Assembly (NCBI GenBank): GCA_031181345.1 | Contig: JAPSLC010000043.1 | Location: 1-46,768 of the forward strand | DNA length: 46,768 bases | Source of the DNA: Cupriavidus sp. | GTDB lineage: Bacteria > Pseudomonadota > Gammaproteobacteria > Burkholderiales > Burkholderiaceae | Direction: 5' to 3' | The notes under the pieces: model-generated | What the model saw: only the letters and a program-made list of their open reading frames with translations | What the model was told of the DNA's origin: nothing | Databases searched by the model: none | Shown: positions 15,613-23,668 of the stretch, piece after piece | Layout of the letters: each line of letters begins with the position of its first letter | Numbering within the stretch: the stretch's first letter is position 1 | Translations under genes and position numbers: made by a program

Positions 15613-17334
15613 TCAGCCGGCGCTTGCGGCATCGGCGGTCCTGCCCAACAGCGGCATGCGGTCGTCCACGGTCCACTCCGACGCGCCATCGGCATCGCGC
15701 CCCGGCCCGGTCTGCCGCGCGCGCTCGGGATCGATGAAGGCGCCGTCGAGATGACGCAGCACCAGCTTGAGCGCCACCCGGCATTGCTCGGGCGTCTGCG
15801 CCGACTCGATCGCGGCCACCACTTCGGCATCGGCACCGAGCGAGCGCATCAGCGCGCGGGCCAGGCTGCGTTCGGCCAGCGCCTGCGCGGAACCGCGCGC
15901 CTGCAGATGCTGCATCACGCGTGCGGCGATCAGATGGCGATACGACTTTGCGCTGGTGTCATCGACCCGCGCGCATGCCGTGCCGATCGCCTTGGCGGTG
16001 GCGGCGTCGTCGCCGGCGGCGGGCTCCAGCGCCCACTTGGCCGTCAGCGCAACGTCCTGCAGCTCGTGCCGCTCTTTCCAGCAACGGATCATCTTCCACA
16101 CCGCGAAACCCAGCCAGCACAACCCCAGCACCCCGCCGATCACCGCGAGGCCGAGCCCCGCCGTGGCCGCGGTCACCGTGGTCAACGCGGCCACCGTCAG
16201 CCCCAGCGCGGCGCCATTGACCATGAGCGTGCCGCTGCCGTAAGCGATGCGCCGCCCGGCGTTGCGCCGCTCGCGCTTCGCAGCCTTGATGGCGCCGCCC
16301 AGCCGGCCGTCGCAGTATTCCATCACGGTGCGATAGAACGCCGTGGTCTTCTGCAGCTGCGCGGGGTCCGCCTGCCCCACGATGCCCTGCTGTCGCGTCG
16401 ACAGCGGCTGCGCCCTGCAGATGGTAGCCGCCGCCCCGTTGCTCTCCAGGCCGGCCAGCGCGGCGGCCAGCGGCGATTGCCGCAGCGCCTCGCGCCGCCG
16501 GGTCAGTTCCGCGCGCAGCTTGCCCGCCTTGTGCCGCTGCGCGATGCCGGTGGCGATATGGGCGATCGACATCGCCACCGACGTCGCGCATCCCACGATG
16601 CCGGTCCATGGCAAGGCGGCTGCCACGGTGGGAACCAGGTTGGCGACCGCTTGCGCCGCACCGGACGCGGCGGCTGCCCCTTGCACGACGGCGTCGCGGG
16701 ACAGCGTCAGCGCACTGCCGAACAGCTTGCCGCCGCAGTCGCGGCGCTCGGCACACGAGTGGCGATACACGAGGAAGGCGTCGAGACTGCCGTTTTCGCG
16801 CAGGGCCTGCCGCTGCTGCTGCCGCATCGCCCGCTCGGCGGGCAGCGCCGCCTCGGCGCGCGAAGCCAGCCGGCGGCGCAGCGCCGCTTCGCATTGCGCG
16901 TGGCCTGCGGCGGCGTCCCGGATGCGCGCGTCCAGACGGCCGCGCTTGCGGACCACCTTGGCAAATCGCACGATCGCCACGCCCGCCTCCACCGCCGCCA
17001 GCACCGGCAATGCGGCCCCGATCCGGATACTCCACGCGGACAGCAAGCCGGCGCTTCCTCCGTTGCGCAGGAAGTCGGGCAGTTGCGCGGCGCGCACCGC
17101 GTTCAGCGCGGTGACCGCCAGCATCCATGCCGGATAGAGCACGACTTCAAGGGCGCGGATCCGGCCGAACGGATGCTCGGCCTTGTCGGCGACGATGCGC
17201 GAGACCGCGCCGCCGAGTACCGCGGCGTCGGCGCCGGCCTTGCCCGCCGTTGGAGATGGCGGCGACGGGTGCTGCCGCCATGGCGTGGTCGGTGGTAAAG
17301 CCGTGAAGGAGGTAGCAAGGCCGGTCAGAGGCAT
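15613..17334 (-). CDS. Unknown membrane-associated protein with paired hydrophobic helices
   Basis: A 573-residue protein of no recognised family. The N-terminal 40 residues are rich in Ser, Thr, Pro and Ala and lack a Sec signal. Hydrophobic stretches lie at about 60-80, 97-122, 215-265 (Gly/Ala-rich, long enough for a hairpin) and 367-414 (again hairpin length). They are separated by charged helical stretches such as RRRLASRAEAALPAERAMRQ. The layout resembles proteins that insert two hairpins into membranes, including some secreted effectors and translocators, but no catalytic motif is seen. GGGGAAG precedes the ATG at 17334. It is convergent with the GGDEF-EAL gene and divergent from the cupin gene. 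No TTCG-N16-TTCG type hrp box is present upstream, so type III regulation is unsupported. Confidence 0.7.
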   Translation of the reverse strand: MPLTGLATSFTALPPTTPWRQHPSPPSPTAGKAGADAAVLGGAVSRIVADKAEHPFGRIRALEVVLYPAWMLAVTALNAVRAAQLPDFLRNGGSAGLLSAWSIRIGAALPVLAAVEAGVAIVRFAKVVRKRGRLDARIRDAAAGHAQCEAALRRRLASRAEAALPAERAMRQQQRQALRENGSLDAFLVYRHSCAERRDCGGKLFGSALTLSRDAVVQGAAAASGAAQAVANLVPTVAAALPWTGIVGCATSVAMSIAHIATGIAQRHKAGKLRAELTRRREALRQSPLAAALAGLESNGAAATICRAQPLSTRQQGIVGQADPAQLQKTTAFYRTVMEYCDGRLGGAIKAAKRERRNAGRRIAYGSGTLMVNGAALGLTVAALTTVTAATAGLGLAVIGGVLGLCWLGFAVWKMIRCWKERHELQDVALTAKWALEPAAGDDAATAKAIGTACARVDDTSAKSYRHLIAARVMQHLQARGSAQALAERSLARALMRSLGADAEVVAAIESAQTPEQCRVALKLVLRHLDGAFIDPERARQTGPGRDADGASEWTVDDRMPLLGRTADAASAG

Positions 17335-17678
17335 GATGGTCTTCCCCGCAACGGTCGCCGGCGTCGGCTGGCGACACATCGCAAATACACTGCGGACACA
17401 GGACCGACGCACCGTATGGTGCGGCGCACTATCGAACTCTGGATGGCGGGAATGTACGACGTGTGCAACTGCAAAAGTCACGCGGAATGCGTGCTTCTTT
17501 AGTTTCCGGGCAAGCGAATCGGAAGGACCTCGCCTCGATCTTGATCCGCAAAGGTGGGATGGCATCGTGCGTGAACGCACAGAGACCGAAAGTGCGGCGT
17601 CGCTACGCTGGGGCCGACGCCCGCCGGGGTCCGTCCGCGCTGCCGGAAAACACAGACAAAGAGAGAGGAGACCGCGCC
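17335..17678. other. Intergenic region with a 16-bp dyad
   Basis: The 344-base gap between the unknown membrane protein gene (minus) and the cupin gene (plus) contains no credible small gene. The one clear structure is CGCACC-GTAT-GGTGCG at 17408-17423, a perfect dyad with a 4-base centre about 75 bases upstream of the minus-strand ATG, placed where a repressor or activator site would be. Confidence 0.45.
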
Positions 17679-18191
17679 ATGCCGCCACGCAGGTCCGCAT
17701 CCGCGCACGACGCCCGCATCGAAGGCGTGTTCAGCCGCATCGATGCGATGACGCTGGAGGACTGCCCGATCGACCCCGGCTGGGTGCGCGCCGGCCGGCC
17801 GCATGCCCGCGCCGCGACCCATGCGCTGGCGCGCGACGGGCTGGCCTCGACCCATCTGTGGGAATGCAGCGCCGGCGCCTTCGCCTGGCGCTTCAGCGTC
17901 GAGGAGACGGTGCTGATCCTCGACGGCGAGGTGCGAGTGACCAGCCCCGGCGGACAGGTCCGCACGCTGCGGGCCGGCGACGTGGGCCACTTCCCCGCCC
18001 ACACCACATGGCTGTGGGAGGTCGATCGCCATGTGCGCAAGATCGCCTTCTGCCGGCGCGAGGTGCCCTGGCCGTTGAGGCTCGCCACGCGGGCGCTCGA
18101 TCGGCTGCTCGAACGTGCTCGCGCGCTGAAGCTGGCCAGCGCCGCGTGGCGGCGCGGCGGTCCGGACGCCGGGATCCCGTCGGCGCCGTGA
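17679..18191 (+). CDS. Cupin-domain protein (cupin_3 / DUF861 type)
   Basis: A 170-residue soluble protein whose middle (about 60-125) is a single small beta-barrel cupin: WECSAGAFAWRFSVEETVLILDGEVRVTSPGG, then LRAGDVGHFPAHTTWLWEV. The EE pair and the GDVGHFP turn match the cupin_3 group seen in ureidoglycolate- and ethanolamine-related proteins. The usual first-motif histidines are replaced, so metal binding is doubtful. The basic C-terminal tail after about residue 130 is not part of the barrel. GAGAGGAG precedes the ATG. It is a single gene just upstream of the dct control region; a link with dicarboxylate transport is possible only by position. Confidence 0.75.
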   Translation: MPPRRSASAHDARIEGVFSRIDAMTLEDCPIDPGWVRAGRPHARAATHALARDGLASTHLWECSAGAFAWRFSVEETVLILDGEVRVTSPGGQVRTLRAGDVGHFPAHTTWLWEVDRHVRKIAFCRREVPWPLRLATRALDRLLERARALKLASAAWRRGGPDAGIPSAP

Positions 18192-18214
18192 GCGAGGGTG
18201 GCGGCTGATCCCTC

Positions 18215-18263
18215 GTTCGGGAATCCGAACACGCCGGCGGCACGCCCGCCCGGAAATCCGAAC
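18215..18263 (+). promoter_or_regulatory. Tandem activator dyads upstream of the dicarboxylate carrier gene (probable DctD sites)
   Basis: Two related 16-base sites lie 33 bases apart, about three helical turns. GTTCGG-GAAT-CCGAAC (18215-18230) is a perfect dyad and GCCCGG-AAAT-CCGAAC (18248-18263) an imperfect one. They sit 70 to 120 bases upstream of a sigma54 promoter, and a DctD-type sigma54 activator is encoded at 22150. Tandem upstream dyads are the known arrangement for DctD at dctA in rhizobia. Binding is inferred. Confidence 0.75.
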
Positions 18264-18334
18264 GCGACCGCCGACGCGGCAGACTTTTCCCTTTCGTTTC
18301 AATCACTTGCGCTTCTCTTGCGGCCTGCGCAAGC

Positions 18335-18349
18335 TGGCACGCCTCGTGC
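18335..18349 (+). promoter_or_regulatory. sigma54 (RpoN) promoter of the dicarboxylate carrier gene
   Basis: TGGCACGCCTCGTGC has the -24 GG and the -12 GC at the obligatory spacing (GG-N10-GC) and matches the -24 half of the consensus (TGGCACG) exactly. Transcription would begin near 18361, giving a leader of roughly 260 bases before the carrier ATG. Confidence 0.8.
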
Positions 18350-18411
18350 GAACTAGGCCCCATCTATAGCGCCGCCGCCCCCGGCTGCGCCACAACGATG
18401 GAGGAAACGAC

Positions 18412-18480
18412 ATGGCTGCCCCAACCCTGCCGGCCTGGACCACACAGCGCCCTCGAACGCGTCCCCGCCTGCTGCCCTGA
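18412..18480 (+). CDS. Candidate leader peptide in the dct 5' leader
   Basis: A 22-codon frame starts at ATG 18412 behind a near-perfect ribosome site (GGAGGAAACGAC). It ends at TGA 18478-18480, inside the leader between the sigma54 promoter and the carrier gene. The peptide starts MAAPTLPAW and is rich in Pro and Arg towards its end (RPRTRPRLLP). A GCGGGGC-GGT-GCCCCGC hairpin follows at 18528-18544. A competing 71-codon frame from ATG 18398 lacks a ribosome site. The peptide may tune translation or transcription read-through, or the strong site may be a relic of an older gene start; conservation would decide. Confidence 0.4.
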   Translation: MAAPTLPAWTTQRPRTRPRLLP

Positions 18481-18619
18481 AGCCGGCCCGCGTCGCCGCA
18501 CGGGCGCTCCGGCATCCGTCGACTTGTGCGGGGCGGTGCCCCGCCTTGCCCGTCTTCCGTTGCCACTTTCGTTTGCCAAGCTGTCCGGCCCGCGCCGGAC
18601 GCCTCAGGTTTGAATCACG

Positions 18620-19930
18620 ATGAAACTGAACCGACTGCCCACCCTGATCCTGTTCGCCATGCTGCTCGGCCTGCTGACCGGCACCGCCGCGCACCACCTT
18701 GCGCCCGATGCCGCCGCGGCCAAATCGATCGCCGGCCATCTGTCGATCCTGACCGACGTGTTCCTGCGGATGATCAAGATGATCATCGGCCCGCTGGTGT
18801 TCGCCACGCTGGTCAGCGGCATCGCCAGCATGGGCGACGGCAAGGCCGTGGGCCGGATCGGCCTGAAGGCAATGGGCTGGTTCGTGATCGCATCGGTGAC
18901 CTCGTTGCTGCTCGGCCTGGTGATGGCCAACCTGCTGACGCCCGGCCACGGCATGAACCTGCCGCTGCCGCCGGCCGACGCGGCCTCGAACCTGAAGACC
19001 GGCGCGCTGAACCTGCGCGACTTCGTCACCCACATGTTCCCGAAGAGCATCGCCGAGGCGATGGCGAACAACGAGATCCTGCAGATCGTGGTGTTCTCGC
19101 TGTTCTTCGGCTTCGCGCTGGGCGCCGTCAAGGACGGTCCGGGCAAGCCGCTGCTGGCGGCCATCGAGGGCCTGGCCAAGGTAATGCTGAAGGTCACCAA
19201 CTATGTGATGGCGTTCGCCCCGGTCGGCGTGTTCGGCGCCATCGCCGCGGTGATCACCGCCGAGGGCCTGGGCGTGCTGACGGTCTACGCCAAGCTGCTC
19301 GGCAGCCTGTATCTGGCGCTGGCGCTGCTGTGGGCCGCGCTGATCTTCGGCGGCTATCTGTTCCTCGGCCGCGACGTGTTCCGCCTGCTCAAGACGCTGC
19401 GCGCGCCGCTGATGATCGGCTTCGCCACCGCCAGCAGCGAGTCGGCCTATCCGAAGGTGATCGACCAGCTGACCCGCTTCGGCGTCAAGGAGCGCATCAC
19501 CAATTTCGTGCTGCCGCTCGGCTACTCGTTCAACCTCGACGGCTCGATCATGTACACCTCGTTCGCGGCGCTGTTCGTCGCGCAGGTCTATGGCATCGAG
19601 CTGACGCTGACCCAGCAGATCACCATGCTGCTGGTGCTGCTGGTCACCAGCAAGGGCATCGCCGGCGTGCCGCGCGCCTCGCTGGTGGTGGTCGCCGCCG
19701 TGCTGCCGATGTTCGGCCTGCCCGAGGCCGGCATCCTGCTGGTGCTGGGGATCGACCATGTTCTCGATATGGGCCGTACCGTGACCAACGTGCTCGGTAA
19801 CGCCATTGCCACGACCGTCGTCGCCAAAAGCGAAGGCGCGATCGGCGCGCCGGTGCCGGAAGAAGCGGAAGACACCGCTGAAGACGGCGCTGCCGACCTG
19901 GCACCCGTCCAGGTCCTGGCGAGCAAGTAG
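18620..19930 (+). CDS. Dicarboxylate/amino acid:cation symporter (DctA/GltP, SDF family)
   Basis: A 436-residue transporter of the sodium/proton:dicarboxylate-glutamate family, normal in length, with eight membrane helices and two re-entrant hairpins. Diagnostic segments are RMIKMIIGPLVFATLVSGIA, the Ser-rich hairpin FATASSESAYPKVIDQLTRFGV, GYSFNLDGSIMYTSFAALF in helix 7 and GIAGVPRASLVVV in hairpin 2, with DMGRTVTNVLGNA in helix 8. It should take up C4-dicarboxylates or acidic amino acids. The adjacent DctB/DctD pair and the sigma54 promoter favour succinate, malate or fumarate, so DctA is the likely name. The last 35 residues are acidic and dispensable-looking. A terminator follows at 19962-19995, separating it from dctBD. 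Confidence 0.92.
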   Translation: MKLNRLPTLILFAMLLGLLTGTAAHHLAPDAAAAKSIAGHLSILTDVFLRMIKMIIGPLVFATLVSGIASMGDGKAVGRIGLKAMGWFVIASVTSLLLGLVMANLLTPGHGMNLPLPPADAASNLKTGALNLRDFVTHMFPKSIAEAMANNEILQIVVFSLFFGFALGAVKDGPGKPLLAAIEGLAKVMLKVTNYVMAFAPVGVFGAIAAVITAEGLGVLTVYAKLLGSLYLALALLWAALIFGGYLFLGRDVFRLLKTLRAPLMIGFATASSESAYPKVIDQLTRFGVKERITNFVLPLGYSFNLDGSIMYTSFAALFVAQVYGIELTLTQQITMLLVLLVTSKGIAGVPRASLVVVAAVLPMFGLPEAGILLVLGIDHVLDMGRTVTNVLGNAIATTVVAKSEGAIGAPVPEEAEDTAEDGAADLAPVQVLASK

Positions 19931-19961
19931 CCTCCCTGCTTGCTTGACGGGGCGTGCCAGG

Positions 19962-19995
19962 GGCCCGACCGCCAATCCGGCGGCCGGGCCTTTTT
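19962..19995 (+). terminator. Rho-independent terminator after the carrier gene
   Basis: GGCCCGACCGCC, loop AATCC, GGCGGCCGGGCC (one mismatch in a 12-bp stem) is followed by TTTTT, 31 bases after the carrier stop codon. Confidence 0.88.
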
Positions 19996-20020
19996 CATGG
20001 GCCATGTCAGCCGCAGGTTT

Positions 20021-20150
20021 TCTCCCCTCTCCCGCCCGGCGGGAGAGGGGCCGGGGGAGAGGGAAAGGCGGTCGCCATGCGCAACCGTTTCCCGATATGC
20101 CGACGTCCTTGCCCTCTCCCCCACCGCTCTCCCACACGTGGGAGAGGGGA
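20021..20150. repeat. Palindromic intergenic repeat, family 2
   Basis: A bipartite element. The first unit is TCTCCCCTCTCCCGCC with its complement GGCGGGAGAGGGG; the second is CCCTCTCCCCCAC with CTCTCCC ACACGT GGGAGAGGGGA. It lies between the carrier terminator and dctB. The same CCCTCTCCC...GGGAGAGGG design recurs at 26739-26855, 35765-35890 and 38073-38210. Confidence 0.8.
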
Positions 20151-20201
20151 GCCGATGCCGAGCGCCCGAGCTGGCTCACCGGGTGTGATAAAAGAGAGCG
20201 C

Positions 20202-22169
20202 ATGCAGATAACCGCAATGCCGAACCGCCAGTCTTCCGCCGTGTCTTCGCCCCCTTCCCGCCCGGCCCGCGCTCCGCACCATCGTCCGCCCCGCCGCCAG
20301 CGCGGCCTGGCCGCCGCCGCGCAGCTGCTCGCGCTGCTGGCGCTGGCCGGGCTGGTGGGCCTCGCCGGCTGGCTGGGCTACCGCTATACCTTCGACGCCG
20401 CGCTGGCGCGCCAGGCCGAGCGCGGCCAGGTGCAGCTGCGGCTCTACGGCCAGGCCCTGTCGAGCGAACTGGCGCGCTACGACTTCGTGCCGAGTCTGCT
20501 GTCGCTGGACGACGAGATCAGCGCGCTGCTGGGCCGCCCCGACGATCCGGCCCGCGTCGCCGCGGCCAATGCGCACCTGGCTGCGGTCAATGCGCGCGCC
20601 GGCACGCTGGCCGTGTTCGTCCTCGATCGGCAGGGACGGGTGCGCGCCACCAGCAACTGGCAGCGCCCCGACAGCTATCTGGGCGAAGACCTGGGCTTCC
20701 GCCCGTATTTCCAGGCCGCCATCGATGGCCAACTGGGCCGCTTCTACGGCGTCGGCACCACGCGCGACGAATCGGGCTACTACCTGTCGGCGCCCCTGGG
20801 CAATGGCAACGGCCAGCGGCCCGGCGGCGTCGCGGTGGTCAAGGTCGGCCTGGAGCCGCTGGAACAACGCTGGCAGAGCGCCGACATGCAGATGCTGCTG
20901 TCCGACGAGAACGGCGTGGTGATCCTTGCCTCGGAGCCGTCGTGGAAGCTGCGCGCGCGCCGGCCGCTGAGCGCCGCGCAGCGCGAGCGACTGAACCGCA
21001 GCCTGCAGTACAACCGCGCGCCGCTGGAACCGCTCGAGTTCACCCGCGTGCGGGCGATGAACAATGGCGACGCGCTGGTGCGCATGCGCCGCGGCCCATC
21101 GATGCTCGAGCAGAACGCGATGCTGCCCGGCACCGAATGGCAGCTGACGCTGCTGACCGATACCTCGCAGGCGCGCATGGCCGCGCTGAACACCGCCGCG
21201 CTGTGCGGCGTGCTGACAGCGTTCGTGCTGCTGCTGGGCGCCGCCTGGAACGTGCGCCGGCGCATCGTCAGCGAGCGGCTGGCCGCGCGCGCCGCGCTCG
21301 AGGCGGCCAACAGCGAGCTCGAACGCAAGGTCGCCGAACGGACCGCTGACCTGACCAGCGCCAACCATCTGCTGCAGACGGAGATCGCCGAACGCATCCG
21401 CACCGAACGCGAACTGCGCCAGGCCCAGGACGGCCTGCTGCAGGCCGGCAAGCTGGCGGCGGTCGGACAGATGTCGACCGGCATCGCGCACGAGCTGAAC
21501 CAGCCGCTGGCCGCACTGCGCACGCTGTCGGGCAATACGCAGAAATTCCTCGCACGCGGCGACCTCGCCACGGCGCAGGCGAACCTCGGCACCATCATCG
21601 GCCTGGTCGAAAAGATGGGCCGCATCACCGGCGCGCTCAAGTCCTTCGCCCGCAAGCCTGGCCGCAACGGCACGGGCAGCGCGCTGCTGGCCGATGCGCT
21701 CGACAACGCGCTGTTCCTGCTGGAGACGCGCGTGCAGGCTGTGCAGCCGCAGATCGTACGCGATGTCGACCGCACGCTGGTGGTCGCCTGCGATCCCAAC
21801 CGGCTCGAACAGGTGCTGGTCAATCTGATCGGCAACGCGCTCGACGCGATGGCGGCCGATCCGGCGCAGCGCCCGCGACCGCCGCGCCTCGAACTGCGCG
21901 CGGCGGTCGCCGAAGGCATGGTCCGCTGCACTATCCGCGACAACGGCCCGGGGCTGTCCGAGGAAGCCTTCGCACGGCTGTTCGAGCCGTTCTTCACCAC
22001 CAAGCCGGCGGGACAGGGGCTGGGCCTCGGCCTGACGCTGTCGGCCGGCATCCTGGACGAATACGGCGGCACGCTGGTCGCGAGCAATCATCCCGACGGC
22101 GGCGCCTGCTTCACGATGGTGCTGCCGATGGCCGGCAAGGAGACGCGCGATGGCGCCCAAACTCAATGA
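20202..22169 (+). CDS. dctB: DctB-type sensor histidine kinase for C4-dicarboxylates
   Basis: A 655-residue membrane kinase. A basic N-terminus leads into a first membrane helix (about 38-62) and a periplasmic double-PAS (dCACHE-like) sensor of about 280 residues with RATSNWQRPDSYLGEDLGFRPYF and YGVGTTRDESGYYLSAP, the ligand-pocket pattern of DctB. A second helix (about 330-350), a coiled coil (LEAANSELERKVAERTADLTSAN) and the kinase core follow. The core shows the phospho-acceptor His in GIAHELNQPLAALRTL, N box NLIGNALDAM, G1 DNGPGLS, FFTTK and G2 GLGLGLTLS. It phosphorylates DctD, whose gene overlaps its end by 20 bases. The first ATG with AAAGAGAG was chosen; ATG 20217 is possible. Confidence 0.9.
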   Translation: MQITAMPNRQSSAVSSPPSRPARAPHHRPPRRQRGLAAAAQLLALLALAGLVGLAGWLGYRYTFDAALARQAERGQVQLRLYGQALSSELARYDFVPSLLSLDDEISALLGRPDDPARVAAANAHLAAVNARAGTLAVFVLDRQGRVRATSNWQRPDSYLGEDLGFRPYFQAAIDGQLGRFYGVGTTRDESGYYLSAPLGNGNGQRPGGVAVVKVGLEPLEQRWQSADMQMLLSDENGVVILASEPSWKLRARRPLSAAQRERLNRSLQYNRAPLEPLEFTRVRAMNNGDALVRMRRGPSMLEQNAMLPGTEWQLTLLTDTSQARMAALNTAALCGVLTAFVLLLGAAWNVRRRIVSERLAARAALEAANSELERKVAERTADLTSANHLLQTEIAERIRTERELRQAQDGLLQAGKLAAVGQMSTGIAHELNQPLAALRTLSGNTQKFLARGDLATAQANLGTIIGLVEKMGRITGALKSFARKPGRNGTGSALLADALDNALFLLETRVQAVQPQIVRDVDRTLVVACDPNRLEQVLVNLIGNALDAMAADPAQRPRPPRLELRAAVAEGMVRCTIRDNGPGLSEEAFARLFEPFFTTKPAGQGLGLGLTLSAGILDEYGGTLVASNHPDGGACFTMVLPMAGKETRDGAQTQ

Positions 22170-23478
22170 TCTGTCGGTGCTGATCGTCGAGGACGACCCC
22201 GACGTCCGGCTCGGCTGCGAACAGGCGCTGCGCCTCGAAGGCATCGCCACACGCGCGGTCGGCACGGCCGAGGCCGCGCTGCAGACGGTGGCGCCGCACT
22301 TCCCCGGCATCGTCGTCAGCGACATCCGCCTGCCCGGCATCGACGGCATGGCGCTGCTGACGCAACTGAAGGCCCGCGACGCCGCGCTGCCCGTGGTGAT
22401 GATCACCGGCCATGGCGACGTCGGCCTGGCCGTGCAGGCGATGAAGCAGGGCGCCTACGACTTCCTGGAGAAGCCGTTCGCGCCCGAGCGGCTGGTCGAG
22501 GTCGCGCGCCGCGCGCTGGAGCAGCGCCGCCTCGCACTCGAGGTGGAAGAGCTGCGCCACCGGCTGGCCGGACGCGAACGGCTCGAGGCGCGGCTGATCG
22601 GCGTGTCGCCGGCAATGGAACGGCTGCGCCGGCTGATCGCCGATCTGGCCGATACCAGCGCCAACGTGCTGATCCACGGCGAGACCGGCACCGGCAAGGA
22701 ACTGGTGGCGCGCTGCCTGCACGACGCCAGCACTCGCCACGCGCGCAACTTCGTGCCGATCAACTGCGGCGGGCTGCCCGAGCAGCTGTTCGAGAGCGAG
22801 ATCTTCGGGCACGAGGCCGGCTCCTTCACCGGCGCCGCCAAGCGCCGCATCGGCAAGATCGAACACGCCGAGGGCGGCACGCTGTTCCTCGACGAGATCG
22901 AGAGCATGCCGATGCCGATGCAGATCAAGCTGCTGCGCGTGCTGCAGGAGCGCGTGGTCGAACGGCTCGGCTCCAACACGCCGGTGCCGGTCGACGCGCG
23001 CGTGGTGGCGGCGACCAAGGGGGACCTGAAGGCGCTGTCCGACGCCGGCCAGTTCCGCGCCGACCTCTACTACCGGCTCAACGTGATCACGCTCGAACTG
23101 CCGCCGCTGCGCGAGCGGCGCGAGGACGTGCCGCTGCTGTTCGACCACTTCGTCGCCCAGGCGGCGCTGCGCTTCGAGCGCGACGCGCGGCCCGCCTCCC
23201 CCGCCGAACTGGCGCGGCTGGTCGCCTATCCGTGGCCCGGCAATGTGCGCGAGCTGCGCAATCTGGCCGAGCGGCATGTGCTGGGGCTGGGGTGCAATCC
23301 CGAACAGGGCACCGAGGAACCGGCGCTGCTGCCGCTGGCGCAGGCGGTGGAGCAGTTCGAGCGGGCGTTGATTGCGGACGCGCTGCGGCGGCATGAGGGA
23401 AATCTGAGCCGGGCCAGCGAGGCGCTGGGGGTCGCCAAGACGACGCTGTTCGACAAGGTCAGGAAGTACGCGCTGTAA
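22150..23478 (+). CDS. dctD: DctD-type sigma54-dependent response regulator
   Basis: A 442-residue NtrC-family activator. The receiver domain (1-120) has phospho-acceptor Asp in VVSDIRLPG, plus the conserved Thr in MITGHGD and Lys in LEKPFAP. The AAA+ domain (about 145-375) has Walker A GETGTGKE, sigma54-contact loop GSFTGA (the usual GAFTGA with Ala changed to Ser), Walker B GGTLFLDEIE and arginine-finger region FRADLYYRLNV. A Fis-type helix-turn-helix ends the protein (NLSRASEALGVAKTTLFDKVRKYAL). It should bind the dyads at 18215-18263 and drive the sigma54 promoter at 18335. Its start overlaps dctB, indicating coupled translation. Confidence 0.92.
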   Translation: MAPKLNDLSVLIVEDDPDVRLGCEQALRLEGIATRAVGTAEAALQTVAPHFPGIVVSDIRLPGIDGMALLTQLKARDAALPVVMITGHGDVGLAVQAMKQGAYDFLEKPFAPERLVEVARRALEQRRLALEVEELRHRLAGRERLEARLIGVSPAMERLRRLIADLADTSANVLIHGETGTGKELVARCLHDASTRHARNFVPINCGGLPEQLFESEIFGHEAGSFTGAAKRRIGKIEHAEGGTLFLDEIESMPMPMQIKLLRVLQERVVERLGSNTPVPVDARVVAATKGDLKALSDAGQFRADLYYRLNVITLELPPLRERREDVPLLFDHFVAQAALRFERDARPASPAELARLVAYPWPGNVRELRNLAERHVLGLGCNPEQGTEEPALLPLAQAVEQFERALIADALRRHEGNLSRASEALGVAKTTLFDKVRKYAL

Positions 23479-23668
23479 CCCCCGGACGGTAACCCTCGGG
23501 CCGCAGGCCCGATCCGGCCTTGCACCCTCTGTCGGCTAGCGAACAGAGCGGGCGCCATCGCAGCAGGGATACTCTGCGCAAAGCGCCGCGGGCACGATCC
23601 GCGGTGCCATGCCCGGAGCGGCCGCACGGCGGCCGGCTCCGCCCGTTCCCTGCCAGGAAGCCCCCGCG

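Noticed and set aside
17335..17678. Search for a hrpII/PIP box (TTCG-N16-TTCG) upstream of the unknown membrane protein
   Set aside because: The few CGAA/TTCG words on the relevant strand are not at the required spacing, so type III regulation is not supported.
18398..18613. A 71-codon frame in the dct leader starting at ATG 18398
   Set aside because: No ribosome site precedes it, the translation resembles no protein, and the ATG at 18412 in another frame has the strong ribosome site. The shorter frame was kept as a low-confidence leader peptide.
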